59,518 nt of DNA from Prevotella sp. CAG:1185 (lineage in GTDB: Bacteria; Bacteroidota; Bacteroidia; Bacteroidales; Bacteroidaceae): contig HF992505.1 of the NCBI GenBank assembly GCA_000436695.1, positions 1 through 59,518 of the forward strand, read 5' to 3'. Under the pieces are notes generated by a model. That model was not told the DNA's origin. It saw nothing but the letters and a program-made list of their open reading frames with translations, and did not search any database. Position numbers and translations under genes: made by a program. Positions 25,054-33,705 of this stretch are shown in pieces (the first letter of the stretch is position 1; each line of letters begins with the position of its first letter).

Positions 25054-27219
25054 ATGAACAAGGCAACAATCTTAGCAACCGCACTTTCAATTTGTTGTGG
25101 TTCGGTTAACGCACAAGAGAATGCGAGCTTCATTGGCAAAAACAACATCACGTTGCAAAGCGACTTGATGACACCAGAAGCTCTGTGGACAATGGGTCGA
25201 ATTGGCGGCGCACAAGCCTCGCCTGACGGGAAACACATAATCTACCAAGTAGGTTATTACAGTGTGAAACTCAACAAAGGCCATCAAGTAATCTACATCA
25301 TGGATTCTGATGGAAAAAACAATAAAATGCTTACCAACTCACCAAAAAGTGAAACTGATGCCGTATGGATTAAAGGAGGACAAAAAATAGCCTTCCTCTG
25401 TGACGGACAGATATGGGAGATGAATCCTGACGGAAGCGGAAGGAAACAACTTACAAATGACAAAACCGGTATAGACGGCTTTAAATTCTCACCTGATGAA
25501 AAACATGTAATTCTAGTTAAACAGATTCCGTATCACGAAAGTATTAAAGAAAAACCGGCAGACCTTCCGTTGTCAACAGGAAGACTGATAACTGACATGA
25601 ACTACAGACACTGGGACGAATATGTTGAATCCATCCCACATCCTTATGTCGCAGAAGTAACGTCCGATGGGATTGGTGAAGGCACAGACATAATGAAAGG
25701 TGAACCATACGAGTGTCCTGTAAAGCCGTTTGGCGGAACTGAACAGCTGGCATGGAGCACTGATTCAAAGACTATTGCATATACATCACGCAAGAAAACT
25801 GGCGTAAAATATGCGACATCTACAGATACTGACATTTACTTATATAACATAGACACCAAGAAAACTGTAAACATCTGCAAGCCAGCTGATTATAAAGAGC
25901 CTGAGATAAACTTGACTAAATCAATGAAATATCAGGAAGTAAACTCTGAAGAAAACTTAAAGAACAATCCTGGCTACGACGTTAATCCTAAGTTTTCTCC
26001 CGACGGTCAATACATTGCATGGCTAAGCATGGCCAGAGACGGATATGAAAGTGACCGTAACAGACTTTGTGTATATAACCTGAGTACAGGAAAAAAGACA
26101 TACACTACAGAGTCGTTCGACTCAAACGTTGACGATTTTTGCTGGTCATCAGACTCCAAAACATTATATTTCCTTGGAATATGGCATGGATGCGAAAACA
26201 TATATCAAACCAATCTCAAAGGAAACGTAATGCAACTCACTGACGGATGGTATGATTATGGATCTGTGCAGATGCTGAATAACGGTAAAAAGTTGCTTGC
26301 AGAAAGACACAGCATGTCACAGGCACCTGAACTTTATATCGTAACTCCAGGCAAAAAAGAAAAGACAGCAAAGGTAGAGCAGATAACCTTTGAAAACAAA
26401 CATCTGTATGACCAAATGGCCTTTGGCAAGATTCAGCAGCGCTGGACAAAGACTACAGATGGAAAAGACATGATGTACTGGATTATTCTTCCGTCACATT
26501 TTGATGAGACAAAGAAATATCCTACATTGCTTTTCTGTGAAGGTGGTCCGCAAAGCCCCGTTTCTCAATTCTGGAGCTACAGATGGAACATGCAGATAAT
26601 GGCAGCAAACGGATATGTTGTGATTGCCCCTAACAGAAGAGGCTTACCTGGATTCGGCAGTGAATGGAACGAAGAAATCTCCGGCGACTGGACAGGTCAG
26701 TGCATGAAAGATTACCTGAGCGCAATTGATGATGCATGCAAGAGTCTTCCATTTGTCGACAAAGACCGTCTTGGTGCTGTAGGAGCAAGTTTCGGAGGAT
26801 TCAGCGTATACTATCTGGCAGGTCACCACAACAAACGTTTTAAATGCTTCATTGCACATGACGGAGCTTTCAATCTCGAATCGATGTACACAGATACAGA
26901 AGAAGCATGGTTCAGCAATTGGGAGTATGATGATGCCTTCTGGAATAAAGATATGACAGAAAATGCTAAGAGAACTTATGAAAACTCACCTCACAAGTTC
27001 GTTGATAAGTGGGATACGCCTATACTTTGCATACATGGAGAGAAAGATTATCGTATCAATGCAAATCAAGGCATGGGAGCATTCAATGCCGCACGAATGA
27101 GAGGCATTCCGGCAGAACTGCTTTTATTCCCGGATGAGAACCACTGGGTTTTGAAACCACAAAATGGAATCCTGTGGCAAAGGACATTCTTCAACTGGCT
27201 CGACCGCTGGCTGAAATAA
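25054..27219 (+). CDS. S9 family prolyl oligopeptidase / dipeptidyl peptidase-like
   Basis: The protein has 721 residues. A signal peptide (MNKATILATALSICCGSVNA) directs it to the periplasm. Residues about 40-430 form a beta-propeller of WD40-like/PD40 repeats (FSPDEKHVILV, FSPDGQYIAWLS, CWSSDSKTLYFLG). The C-terminal alpha/beta hydrolase has nucleophile Ser579 in GASFGGFS, Asp665 in HGEKDYR and His697 in DENHW, a complete triad. The family cleaves short peptides; several Bacteroidota members release dipeptides, but specificity (proline or acyl-peptide) cannot be read here. An MFS transporter gene follows after 41 bases. Confidence 0.92.
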   Translation: MNKATILATALSICCGSVNAQENASFIGKNNITLQSDLMTPEALWTMGRIGGAQASPDGKHIIYQVGYYSVKLNKGHQVIYIMDSDGKNNKMLTNSPKSETDAVWIKGGQKIAFLCDGQIWEMNPDGSGRKQLTNDKTGIDGFKFSPDEKHVILVKQIPYHESIKEKPADLPLSTGRLITDMNYRHWDEYVESIPHPYVAEVTSDGIGEGTDIMKGEPYECPVKPFGGTEQLAWSTDSKTIAYTSRKKTGVKYATSTDTDIYLYNIDTKKTVNICKPADYKEPEINLTKSMKYQEVNSEENLKNNPGYDVNPKFSPDGQYIAWLSMARDGYESDRNRLCVYNLSTGKKTYTTESFDSNVDDFCWSSDSKTLYFLGIWHGCENIYQTNLKGNVMQLTDGWYDYGSVQMLNNGKKLLAERHSMSQAPELYIVTPGKKEKTAKVEQITFENKHLYDQMAFGKIQQRWTKTTDGKDMMYWIILPSHFDETKKYPTLLFCEGGPQSPVSQFWSYRWNMQIMAANGYVVIAPNRRGLPGFGSEWNEEISGDWTGQCMKDYLSAIDDACKSLPFVDKDRLGAVGASFGGFSVYYLAGHHNKRFKCFIAHDGAFNLESMYTDTEEAWFSNWEYDDAFWNKDMTENAKRTYENSPHKFVDKWDTPILCIHGEKDYRINANQGMGAFNAARMRGIPAELLLFPDENHWVLKPQNGILWQRTFFNWLDRWLK

Positions 27220-27260
27220 AATTATCATTGACATAAATAACAATAAAAATAAGAAAAATA

Positions 27261-28616
27261 ATGACAGAAGCAATTCAAAGGAAGCTGAACGATTCAGCCG
27301 CAGCGCGCTGGACAGCTTTGGTGTTAATAGCATTGGCAATGTTCTTTGCCTATATGTTTGTAGACGTAATGTCACCGCTACAATCACTCATTGAATCAAA
27401 ACTCAAAGGCTGGGACAGTGGTGTATTTGGAACATATGCAGCATCAGAATATATCCTAAATGTATGCGGATTCCTTATTCTTGCAGGTATAATTCTTGAT
27501 AAATGCGGAGTCAGATTTACTGGAATATTATCCACATCATTAATGGTTATCGGAGCTTCAATAAAATTCATCGGAATAAGCGACTGGTTCCAGGCCACAG
27601 CAATGTGTGATTGGCTTAATTCATGGTGGACAACACTGCCAGGCAGTGCTAAAATGGCATCATTCGGCTTCATGGTCTTTGGCTGCGGCTGCGAAATGGC
27701 AGGCATTACTGTATCAAAAGCCATTGCAAAATGGTTCAAAGGCAAAGAAATGGCACTTGCAATGGGACTTGAAATGGCCATAGCCAGACTTGGTGTGTTT
27801 GCAGTATTCTCTGTATCACCTAAAATAGCAACCTACTTCGACAATTCTGTTGTTGCTCCAATAGCATTCTGCACAGTACTTCTCATCATTGGTCTTATTA
27901 ACTTTATTGTGTTCTCTGTAATGGATGCAAAACTTGATAAGCAGCTTGGAGAGACTACTACTGATGAACCCACTGAAGAATTTAAGGTCAGCGACCTCGG
28001 CAGAATTTTCAGCAGTAAAATGTTTTGGATTGTAGCATTATTGTGTGTATTGTATTATTCAGCAATATTCCCATTCCAGAGATACGCGACAAACTATCTT
28101 GAAGTAACTCTTCATATTGAGAATGAAGCTGCTGCAGATTTGTTCAGATGGTTCCCGATATTGGCAATGATACTTACTCCGGTACTTGGCTCATTCCTTG
28201 ATCATAAAGGAAAAGGTGCAACAATGCTGATGCTTGGCTCACTCATAATGATTGCATGTCACCTGAGTTTCGCACTCTTACTGCCTATCTATCCAAGCAA
28301 ATGGTTTGCTCTGCTGATAATAGTTGTATTGGGTGTATCATTCTCTTTGGTACCAGCAGCCTTATGGCCAAGTGTACCTAAGATTATCGACCCTGTAATA
28401 TTAGGAAGTGCCTATTCTTTAATATTCTGGATTCAAAATATAGGTCTATGTTTTGTTCCATTAATAATAGGTATGACATTAAAGGCAACTGGAGGCTATC
28501 TTGTTCCTATGCTTATATTCGCATCACTCGGTGTGTTGGCACTCATTTTAAGTTTCGCCCTTAAAGCATTCGACAAGAAAAAAGGCTTTGGCTTGGAGGA
28601 GCCTAACATAAAATAA
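27261..28616 (+). CDS. MFS transporter, MFSD1-like
   Basis: This 451-residue integral membrane protein has about 12 hydrophobic segments. The motif KWFKGKEMALAMGLEMAIARLG and the later LWPSVPKII with LGSAY and QNIGL resemble the MFSD1-type branch of the MFS, whose animal member exports dipeptides from lysosomes; this likeness is from memory. It lies 41 bases after a periplasmic S9 peptidase and is followed by a strong terminator, so the two probably form a functional pair for uptake of peptides released by the peptidase. Sugar or organic-acid transport cannot be excluded. Confidence 0.85.
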   Translation: MTEAIQRKLNDSAAARWTALVLIALAMFFAYMFVDVMSPLQSLIESKLKGWDSGVFGTYAASEYILNVCGFLILAGIILDKCGVRFTGILSTSLMVIGASIKFIGISDWFQATAMCDWLNSWWTTLPGSAKMASFGFMVFGCGCEMAGITVSKAIAKWFKGKEMALAMGLEMAIARLGVFAVFSVSPKIATYFDNSVVAPIAFCTVLLIIGLINFIVFSVMDAKLDKQLGETTTDEPTEEFKVSDLGRIFSSKMFWIVALLCVLYYSAIFPFQRYATNYLEVTLHIENEAAADLFRWFPILAMILTPVLGSFLDHKGKGATMLMLGSLIMIACHLSFALLLPIYPSKWFALLIIVVLGVSFSLVPAALWPSVPKIIDPVILGSAYSLIFWIQNIGLCFVPLIIGMTLKATGGYLVPMLIFASLGVLALILSFALKAFDKKKGFGLEEPNIK

Positions 28617-28920
28617 AAAAATAGAAAATAGTAATTTAATTATCATTTCTATAAAACAAAAATAGCGTTGAATTACAGTTTTTAATTCAACGCTATTTTT
28701 ATGTCAATAAAATTGGAATAAAAAAATGGACACGCCATAAACAATATTATAACGTGCCCAATATTATCCGATTAATTATATATTCCTAAATTTAATAAAA
28801 CTGATATCCAATGCATTTTTTATCTACATGAACAATAGCAAATCATATATTGTCTTACTGATCGGTAAGTCACCAGAACAGAATAAAACTATCTGATATC
28901 AGCGTCACAATCGACTTAAA
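28617..28920. other. 304-base region between convergent MFS and DUF3127 genes
   Basis: It contains one strong terminator near the MFS stop codon. I see nothing else recognisable in the remaining 220 bases, including no clear terminator for the minus-strand gene. Confidence 0.6.
28658..28700. terminator. strong terminator after the MFS gene
   Basis: AAAAATAGCGTTGAATTA (28658-28675) and TAATTCAACGCTATTTTT (28683-28700) form a perfect 18-bp stem with a 7-base loop. It would work in both directions. Confidence 0.93.
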
Positions 28921-29355
28921 TTAGAATGGTAAATCATCTTCACTCTCACCATCCTGCTGAGGAGGGAATGGTGCAGCTTCAGAAGCCTGTGCAGGACCGG
29001 CAACAGAAGCAGCCTGTGGTGCAGAAACAGGAGCAGTATAAGGCATACCCTGTGTCGCATTAGTCTGAGCAGATACGGCATTAGGATCTATACGTTCAAC
29101 TTTCCATGCACGCAAAGAATTAAACCAACGGCCCTGATATTCATGAGCATCAATATCAAAGCTAACACGCAATTCTTCACCACTTTGAATATTAAACATC
29201 TGTATTTTGTCAGAACCAAATACATTGAAACAACATTTCTTTGGATAAGCTTCATGTGTTTCAATAACATAATCCTGTGATTTCCACTGAGTTCCTCTGG
29301 CAGATACACCTTCTCTTGCAGGAAGAACAACTATAATTTTTCCTTCAATCTCCAT
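28921..29355 (-). CDS. DUF3127 protein with SSB-like acidic C-terminal tip
   Basis: The protein has 144 residues. Residues 1-92 match DUF3127 (begins MEIEGKIIVVLPAREG, then TQWKSQDYVIETHEAYPKK and FDIDAHEYQGRWFNSLRAW), which looks like an OB-fold. A Pro/Ala/Gln-rich linker (about 95-135) leads to a terminal SEDDLPF. This layout of OB-fold, flexible linker and acidic tip ending in Pro-Phe is the same as in single-stranded DNA-binding protein SSB, whose tip recruits repair proteins. The gene is divergent from dnaN with a 160-base gap. I infer a role in DNA replication or repair; DNA binding is not shown. Confidence 0.9.
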   Translation of the reverse strand: MEIEGKIIVVLPAREGVSARGTQWKSQDYVIETHEAYPKKCCFNVFGSDKIQMFNIQSGEELRVSFDIDAHEYQGRWFNSLRAWKVERIDPNAVSAQTNATQGMPYTAPVSAPQAASVAGPAQASEAAPFPPQQDGESEDDLPF

Positions 29356-29439
29356 TTCTTTATTTATTATTTGTTCGTTGTTTTTGAATTGCGAAATTAC
29401 TAAAATACTCGTAAATAAAGAAATTTTTACACGTTTTTT

Positions 29440-29470
29440 TTGTTTTAGATTTTGCTTTTTTGTATTTTTG
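29440..29470 (+). promoter_or_regulatory. dnaN operon promoter (-33 and -7)
   Basis: TTG (29440-29442), 20 bases, TATTTTTG (29463-29470), 45 bases before the dnaN start. Confidence 0.8.
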
Positions 29471-29515
29471 TGTCCAATTAATTACGTAATGAAAACGAAT
29501 AATAATATTAAATAA

Positions 29516-30640
29516 ATGAGACTTACAATATCAAGCACGGCTTTAGCCAGCCGCTTATCGGCATTATCAAAAGTATTCAGCAGCAAAAATTCAATACCAA
29601 TATTGAATTGCTACTTGTTTGAGGTCAACAATAATCAATTAACAATAACTGCATCTGACAGCGAGAACATCATGACAACCAACTTGCAGCTAGACGAGGC
29701 ATGCGAGAATGGTATGTTTGCAGTAAACAATCAAACAATATTAGATGCAGTAAAAGAGTTGCCCGAACAGCCGCTGACATTGGATGTAGATATGGCTACA
29801 TACGCAATAAAAGTAATATACTTAAATGGCGTTTACAATTTTACAGGACAAAGCGGTGAGGAATTTCCCAAATTCCAGTCTCTACCCGAAAATGCAACAT
29901 CAATTATCATTGATTCTAAAACATTGAGCAATGATATTTCACGCTCTATATTCGCAACAGACAATGGCGAACTAAGACCTGTAATGAATGGTATTTACTT
30001 TGATCTTACACCTGATTCTTTAGCAATTGTTGCAAGTGACGGTCACAAATTGGTAAAGACAATGAATATGAGCGTAAAATCTGAAACTCCGCTCTCATTC
30101 ATTTTACCCAAAAAGCCGGCAAATCTTTTAAAGAACGTTTTATTAAAGAACGATGATGACATTATCATAAGATTTGATGACAGAAACGCAAACATCATTT
30201 TCTCAGATGGAACATTATCATGTCGCTTGATAGAGGGACGATATCCTAACTATAACTCTGTTATACCTCAAAACAATCCGAACCAGCTTACAATCGACAG
30301 ACTTGTATTGATTGGTGTTTTAAGGCGCGTACTGCCATTCGCAAGCGACAGCAGCCAACAGATTAGACTGCACATTGAAATGGGTAAAGTTGTAATTTCT
30401 TCAGAAGACGTTGACTTTGCCACAAGTGCAAAAGAAGAAATAGTTTGCGACTATAACGGAAGCATCATGGACATTGGCTTCAAAGGAACATCATTGATGG
30501 AAATATTGAGTCATCTTGATTGTGAAGAAGTTGTTCTGAAGCTAGCAGATCCAAGCAGGCCCTGCATCATTCTGCCGGCAGAACAGCCTGAAAACGAAGA
30601 GATATTGATGCTTATTATGCCAATGTTATTAAACGATTAA
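29516..30640 (+). CDS. dnaN: DNA polymerase III beta sliding clamp
   Basis: The ring-shaped processivity factor encircles DNA and tethers polymerase and repair proteins. The 374 residues show the three-domain repeat of the family: an N-terminal LSALSKVFSSKNSIPILNCY, a second domain beginning near FATDNGELRPVMNGIYFD with ASDGHKL, and a C-terminal LMLIMPMLL ending. It heads a six-gene run to 37.05 kb and is not beside dnaA here. The next gene starts 7 bases after its stop. Confidence 0.96.
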   Translation: MRLTISSTALASRLSALSKVFSSKNSIPILNCYLFEVNNNQLTITASDSENIMTTNLQLDEACENGMFAVNNQTILDAVKELPEQPLTLDVDMATYAIKVIYLNGVYNFTGQSGEEFPKFQSLPENATSIIIDSKTLSNDISRSIFATDNGELRPVMNGIYFDLTPDSLAIVASDGHKLVKTMNMSVKSETPLSFILPKKPANLLKNVLLKNDDDIIIRFDDRNANIIFSDGTLSCRLIEGRYPNYNSVIPQNNPNQLTIDRLVLIGVLRRVLPFASDSSQQIRLHIEMGKVVISSEDVDFATSAKEEIVCDYNGSIMDIGFKGTSLMEILSHLDCEEVVLKLADPSRPCIILPAEQPENEEILMLIMPMLLND

Positions 30641-30647
30641 TCTTACA

Positions 30648-31502
30648 ATGAAATTAAATCTTACAAAGCCCCTGATTGTCTTCGACCTGGAGACAACAGG
30701 GCTTGATCTTGTAAAAGACCGGATAATACAGATATCATACATTAAAGTTTATCCTGACGGCAAGGAGGAACGTGGAAACCAATTCATCAATCCTGAAAAG
30801 AGCATTCCACAAGAAGTTGTTGAAATTACGGGCATCACAGATGATGACGTTGCCAATGCACCCACTTTTAAGATGCTTGCCGCAGACTTTGCCAATAAGT
30901 TTCAGGGTTGCGACTTTGCCGGTTTCAACTCTAATCATTTTGATGTTCCAATGCTGGCAGAAGAATTTTTGCGTGCAGGTATTGACTTCGACTTCTCAAA
31001 ATGCAATTTAATTGATGTGCAGACAATATACCATAAGATGGAACGCCGCAATCTGGCAGCTGCATATAAGTTTTATTGTGGCAGAAAAATGGAAGACGAC
31101 TTCGTTGCTCACAAGGCAGACCAAGACACAGAAGCCACATATAGAGTGCTTCAAGGTGAACTTGACATGTATGCACCTGGCAAACAAGAAGAGCCAGAAC
31201 GCCAATTAAACAATGATATGAACGAACTTGCCGAATTCTCAAAGCAAAACAACAACGTTGACTTTGCAGGAAGAATTATTTGGAAAGAAATGAAAGATGC
31301 CAACGGCAACGTGCTTACAGACCAGGAAGGTAAGCCAAGAATGCAGGAAGTCTTTAATTTCGGTAAATACAAAGGCTGGAGCGTAGCAGAAGTTCTTAAC
31401 CGCGATCCCGGCTATTTCAGTTGGATGCTCAGCAGCGATTTTACATATAACACCAAGCAAGTGCTTACACGCATACGCCTTAGAGAATTCAATAAGAGAT
31501 AA
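30648..31502 (+). CDS. DEDDh 3'-5' exonuclease with ExoX-like C-terminal domain
   Basis: The protein has 284 residues. The N-terminal domain (about 8-175) is a DnaQ-type exonuclease: FDLETTGLD with Asp13 and Glu15, NSNHFDVPML with a third Asp, and HKADQDTEATYR giving the HxAxxD motif, so all DEDDh residues appear present. The C-terminal 55 residues (FNFGKYKGWSVAEV, then DPGYFSWMLSSDF) match the small domain at the end of exonuclease X-type proteins. It may be the proofreading subunit or a repair nuclease. Tight linkage to dnaN supports a replication role. Confidence 0.9.
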   Translation: MKLNLTKPLIVFDLETTGLDLVKDRIIQISYIKVYPDGKEERGNQFINPEKSIPQEVVEITGITDDDVANAPTFKMLAADFANKFQGCDFAGFNSNHFDVPMLAEEFLRAGIDFDFSKCNLIDVQTIYHKMERRNLAAAYKFYCGRKMEDDFVAHKADQDTEATYRVLQGELDMYAPGKQEEPERQLNNDMNELAEFSKQNNNVDFAGRIIWKEMKDANGNVLTDQEGKPRMQEVFNFGKYKGWSVAEVLNRDPGYFSWMLSSDFTYNTKQVLTRIRLREFNKR

Positions 31503-31552
31503 GACTGATTAAAATAATCAATATAAATTAAAAGAATCAAAACAAGTACATC

Positions 31553-32758
31553 ATGCTGAAAGGTAAAAAAATAGTACTCGGTATAACAGGAAGTATAGCA
31601 GCATACAAGGCATGTCTCATAATCAGAGGCTTAATAAAGCAGGGCGCTGAAGTACAAACCGTAATAACTCCAGCGGGCAAAGAATTTATCACGCCTATAA
31701 CATTGTCTGCACTTACCCATAAACCTGTTATCAGCGAATTTTTCTCTCAGCGTGATGGCACTTGGAATTCCCATGTGGATATAGGGCTTTGGGCTGATGC
31801 CATGCTTATAGCTCCATGTACAGCCAGCACACTCGGCAAGATGGCTAACGGCATTGCTGACAATATGCTGATAACAACCTACCTCTCAATGAAGGCACCT
31901 GTATTCATTGCACCTGCAATGGACCTTGATATGTACGCTCATCCTTCAACTCAGCAAAACTTGAAACGCCTACAATCATACGGCAACATTATAATTGAGC
32001 CTCAAAGCGGTTTCCTTGCAAGTGGACTTGAAGGCAAAGGAAGAATGGAAGAACCCGATGCAATAGTAAAGGTACTTGATGAATTCTTTGAAGAAGACAA
32101 AGATTCCCTCCAAGGAAAAAAGATAATGATTACGGCTGGTCCTACATACGAGAAAATTGATCCCGTGAGATTTATAGGCAATTATTCAAGCGGAAAGATG
32201 GGATTTGCTTTAGCTGAAGAATGCGCAAGACGTGGTGCAGATGTAACATTAATCAGCGGTCCTGTAAGTCTTGAATGCTCAAAAAGAATAAAGCGCATTA
32301 ATGTCGAAAGCTGTAACGAAATGTACAACGCTGCAGTCAGTGAATTTAAAGACGGTGATGCAGCAATATTATGCGCAGCAGTTGCCGACTTCCGTCCAAA
32401 AGCAGTTGCAGAGAATAAGATTAAACGCGAAAAAGACGACCTAACAATACAACTATGCCCCACTAATGACATAGCTGCAGAATTAGGACGCCAAAAGAAT
32501 GATAACCAGTTACTTGTTGGTTTCGCATTAGAGACTAACGATGAAGAGTTTAATGCAAAGAACAAATTAGAAAGAAAGAATCTTGATTTCATTGTATTAA
32601 ATTCCACAAGAAACGAAGGAACAACATTCCGCAGCGATGACAACCAAATTGAAATCATTACGAATGACGAAATAAAGAAATTCGAAAAGAAAAATAAGAA
32701 ATACGTCGCTGCTGATATCATCAACGAGTTATGTAATCTTTTCAGTAAGAAGAGTTAA
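31553..32758 (+). CDS. coaBC: bifunctional phosphopantothenoylcysteine synthetase/decarboxylase
   Basis: This protein catalyses two steps of coenzyme A synthesis: ligation of cysteine to phosphopantothenate, then decarboxylation with FMN. The N-terminal CoaC flavoprotein shows GITGSIAAYK at about 9-18, catalytic His in WNSHVDIG, and the MANGIADNML motif. The C-terminal CoaB domain begins near residue 188 with KIMITAGPTYEKIDPVRFI. The total of 401 residues is normal. It lies within the dnaN-recN run. Confidence 0.96.
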   Translation: MLKGKKIVLGITGSIAAYKACLIIRGLIKQGAEVQTVITPAGKEFITPITLSALTHKPVISEFFSQRDGTWNSHVDIGLWADAMLIAPCTASTLGKMANGIADNMLITTYLSMKAPVFIAPAMDLDMYAHPSTQQNLKRLQSYGNIIIEPQSGFLASGLEGKGRMEEPDAIVKVLDEFFEEDKDSLQGKKIMITAGPTYEKIDPVRFIGNYSSGKMGFALAEECARRGADVTLISGPVSLECSKRIKRINVESCNEMYNAAVSEFKDGDAAILCAAVADFRPKAVAENKIKREKDDLTIQLCPTNDIAAELGRQKNDNQLLVGFALETNDEEFNAKNKLERKNLDFIVLNSTRNEGTTFRSDDNQIEIITNDEIKKFEKKNKKYVAADIINELCNLFSKKS

Positions 32759-32777
32759 TAATAAATACGAAAATAAA

Positions 32778-33680
32778 ATGAGGTTGCTATTAATCATAAT
32801 AAGTTGCTTCTCTTTATTGGCAAATGTCAATGCACAAGAGTTACAGGCTAAGGTTACTATAAACCACAATCAAATTCAAGGTACAGACGCAAGTATCTTC
32901 GACAACCTTCAACAAACGCTTGAGCAATTTATTAATGACAAGCAGTGGACTTCGCTTCAATTTCAGAAGAATGAAAGAATCGTATGCAATTTCAATATAA
33001 CCGTAACAAAATACGACGCATCCTCAAATCTATTTACATGCACTGCTCTGATACAAGCCAACAGACCAGTATATAATTCTGCATACAATTCAACTCTATA
33101 CAACAACAAAGACGGCGACTTCAACTTTGAATTCGCACAATTTGACCAACTTAATTTTAATGAAGAACAAGTAGACAATCAGCTCACAGCACTTATTGCC
33201 TATTATGCATATCTGATTATAGGAATGGATCTCGACAGTTTTTCACCCATGGGCGGTGAAGACATACTTCAAAGATGTCTGAATCTTGTAAACAATGCTC
33301 AGAATCTAAACTTTACCGGATGGAAAGCTTTTGAAGATGACAAGAATCGTTTTGCCTTCATAAACGACTATATGGAAGGAGCAATGAAGCCTTTCAGACA
33401 GTTGCAATATGACTATTACCGCAGCGGACTTGACGAAATGGCAAGCAATGCCGAACGCGGAAGGACAAATATTACGACAACCATTGAAACCAATCTTAAA
33501 AAGGTGCATGAGGACAAACCGCTAAGCATGTTACCACAAATATGGACAGATTATAAAAAAGAGGAACTTGCCAATATATACAACGGAAAAGGCACTCAAA
33601 AAGAAAAAGAATCAGTCTACGAAATTCTTTTTTCCATAAATGCTTCACAAAACAATTATTGGGAAAAGATAAAAAAATAA
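32778..33680 (+). CDS. porD: DUF4835 / PorD-like exported protein
   Basis: The protein has 300 residues. A signal peptide (MRLLLIIISCFSLLANVNA) is followed by a domain seen across Bacteroidota next to coaBC and recN, as here. The sequence shows the family stretches ELQAKVTINHNQIQGTD, the FNITVTKY strand and YYAYLIIGMDLDSFSPMGG. The family is called PorD in type IX secretion literature as I recall, so the protein may help surface secretion, but no other type IX genes lie in this window. The symbol rests on family resemblance. Confidence 0.82.
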   Translation: MRLLLIIISCFSLLANVNAQELQAKVTINHNQIQGTDASIFDNLQQTLEQFINDKQWTSLQFQKNERIVCNFNITVTKYDASSNLFTCTALIQANRPVYNSAYNSTLYNNKDGDFNFEFAQFDQLNFNEEQVDNQLTALIAYYAYLIIGMDLDSFSPMGGEDILQRCLNLVNNAQNLNFTGWKAFEDDKNRFAFINDYMEGAMKPFRQLQYDYYRSGLDEMASNAERGRTNITTTIETNLKKVHEDKPLSMLPQIWTDYKKEELANIYNGKGTQKEKESVYEILFSINASQNNYWEKIKK

Positions 33681-33705
33681 TGAATATATTTCATTTCAAT
33701 ATAAA

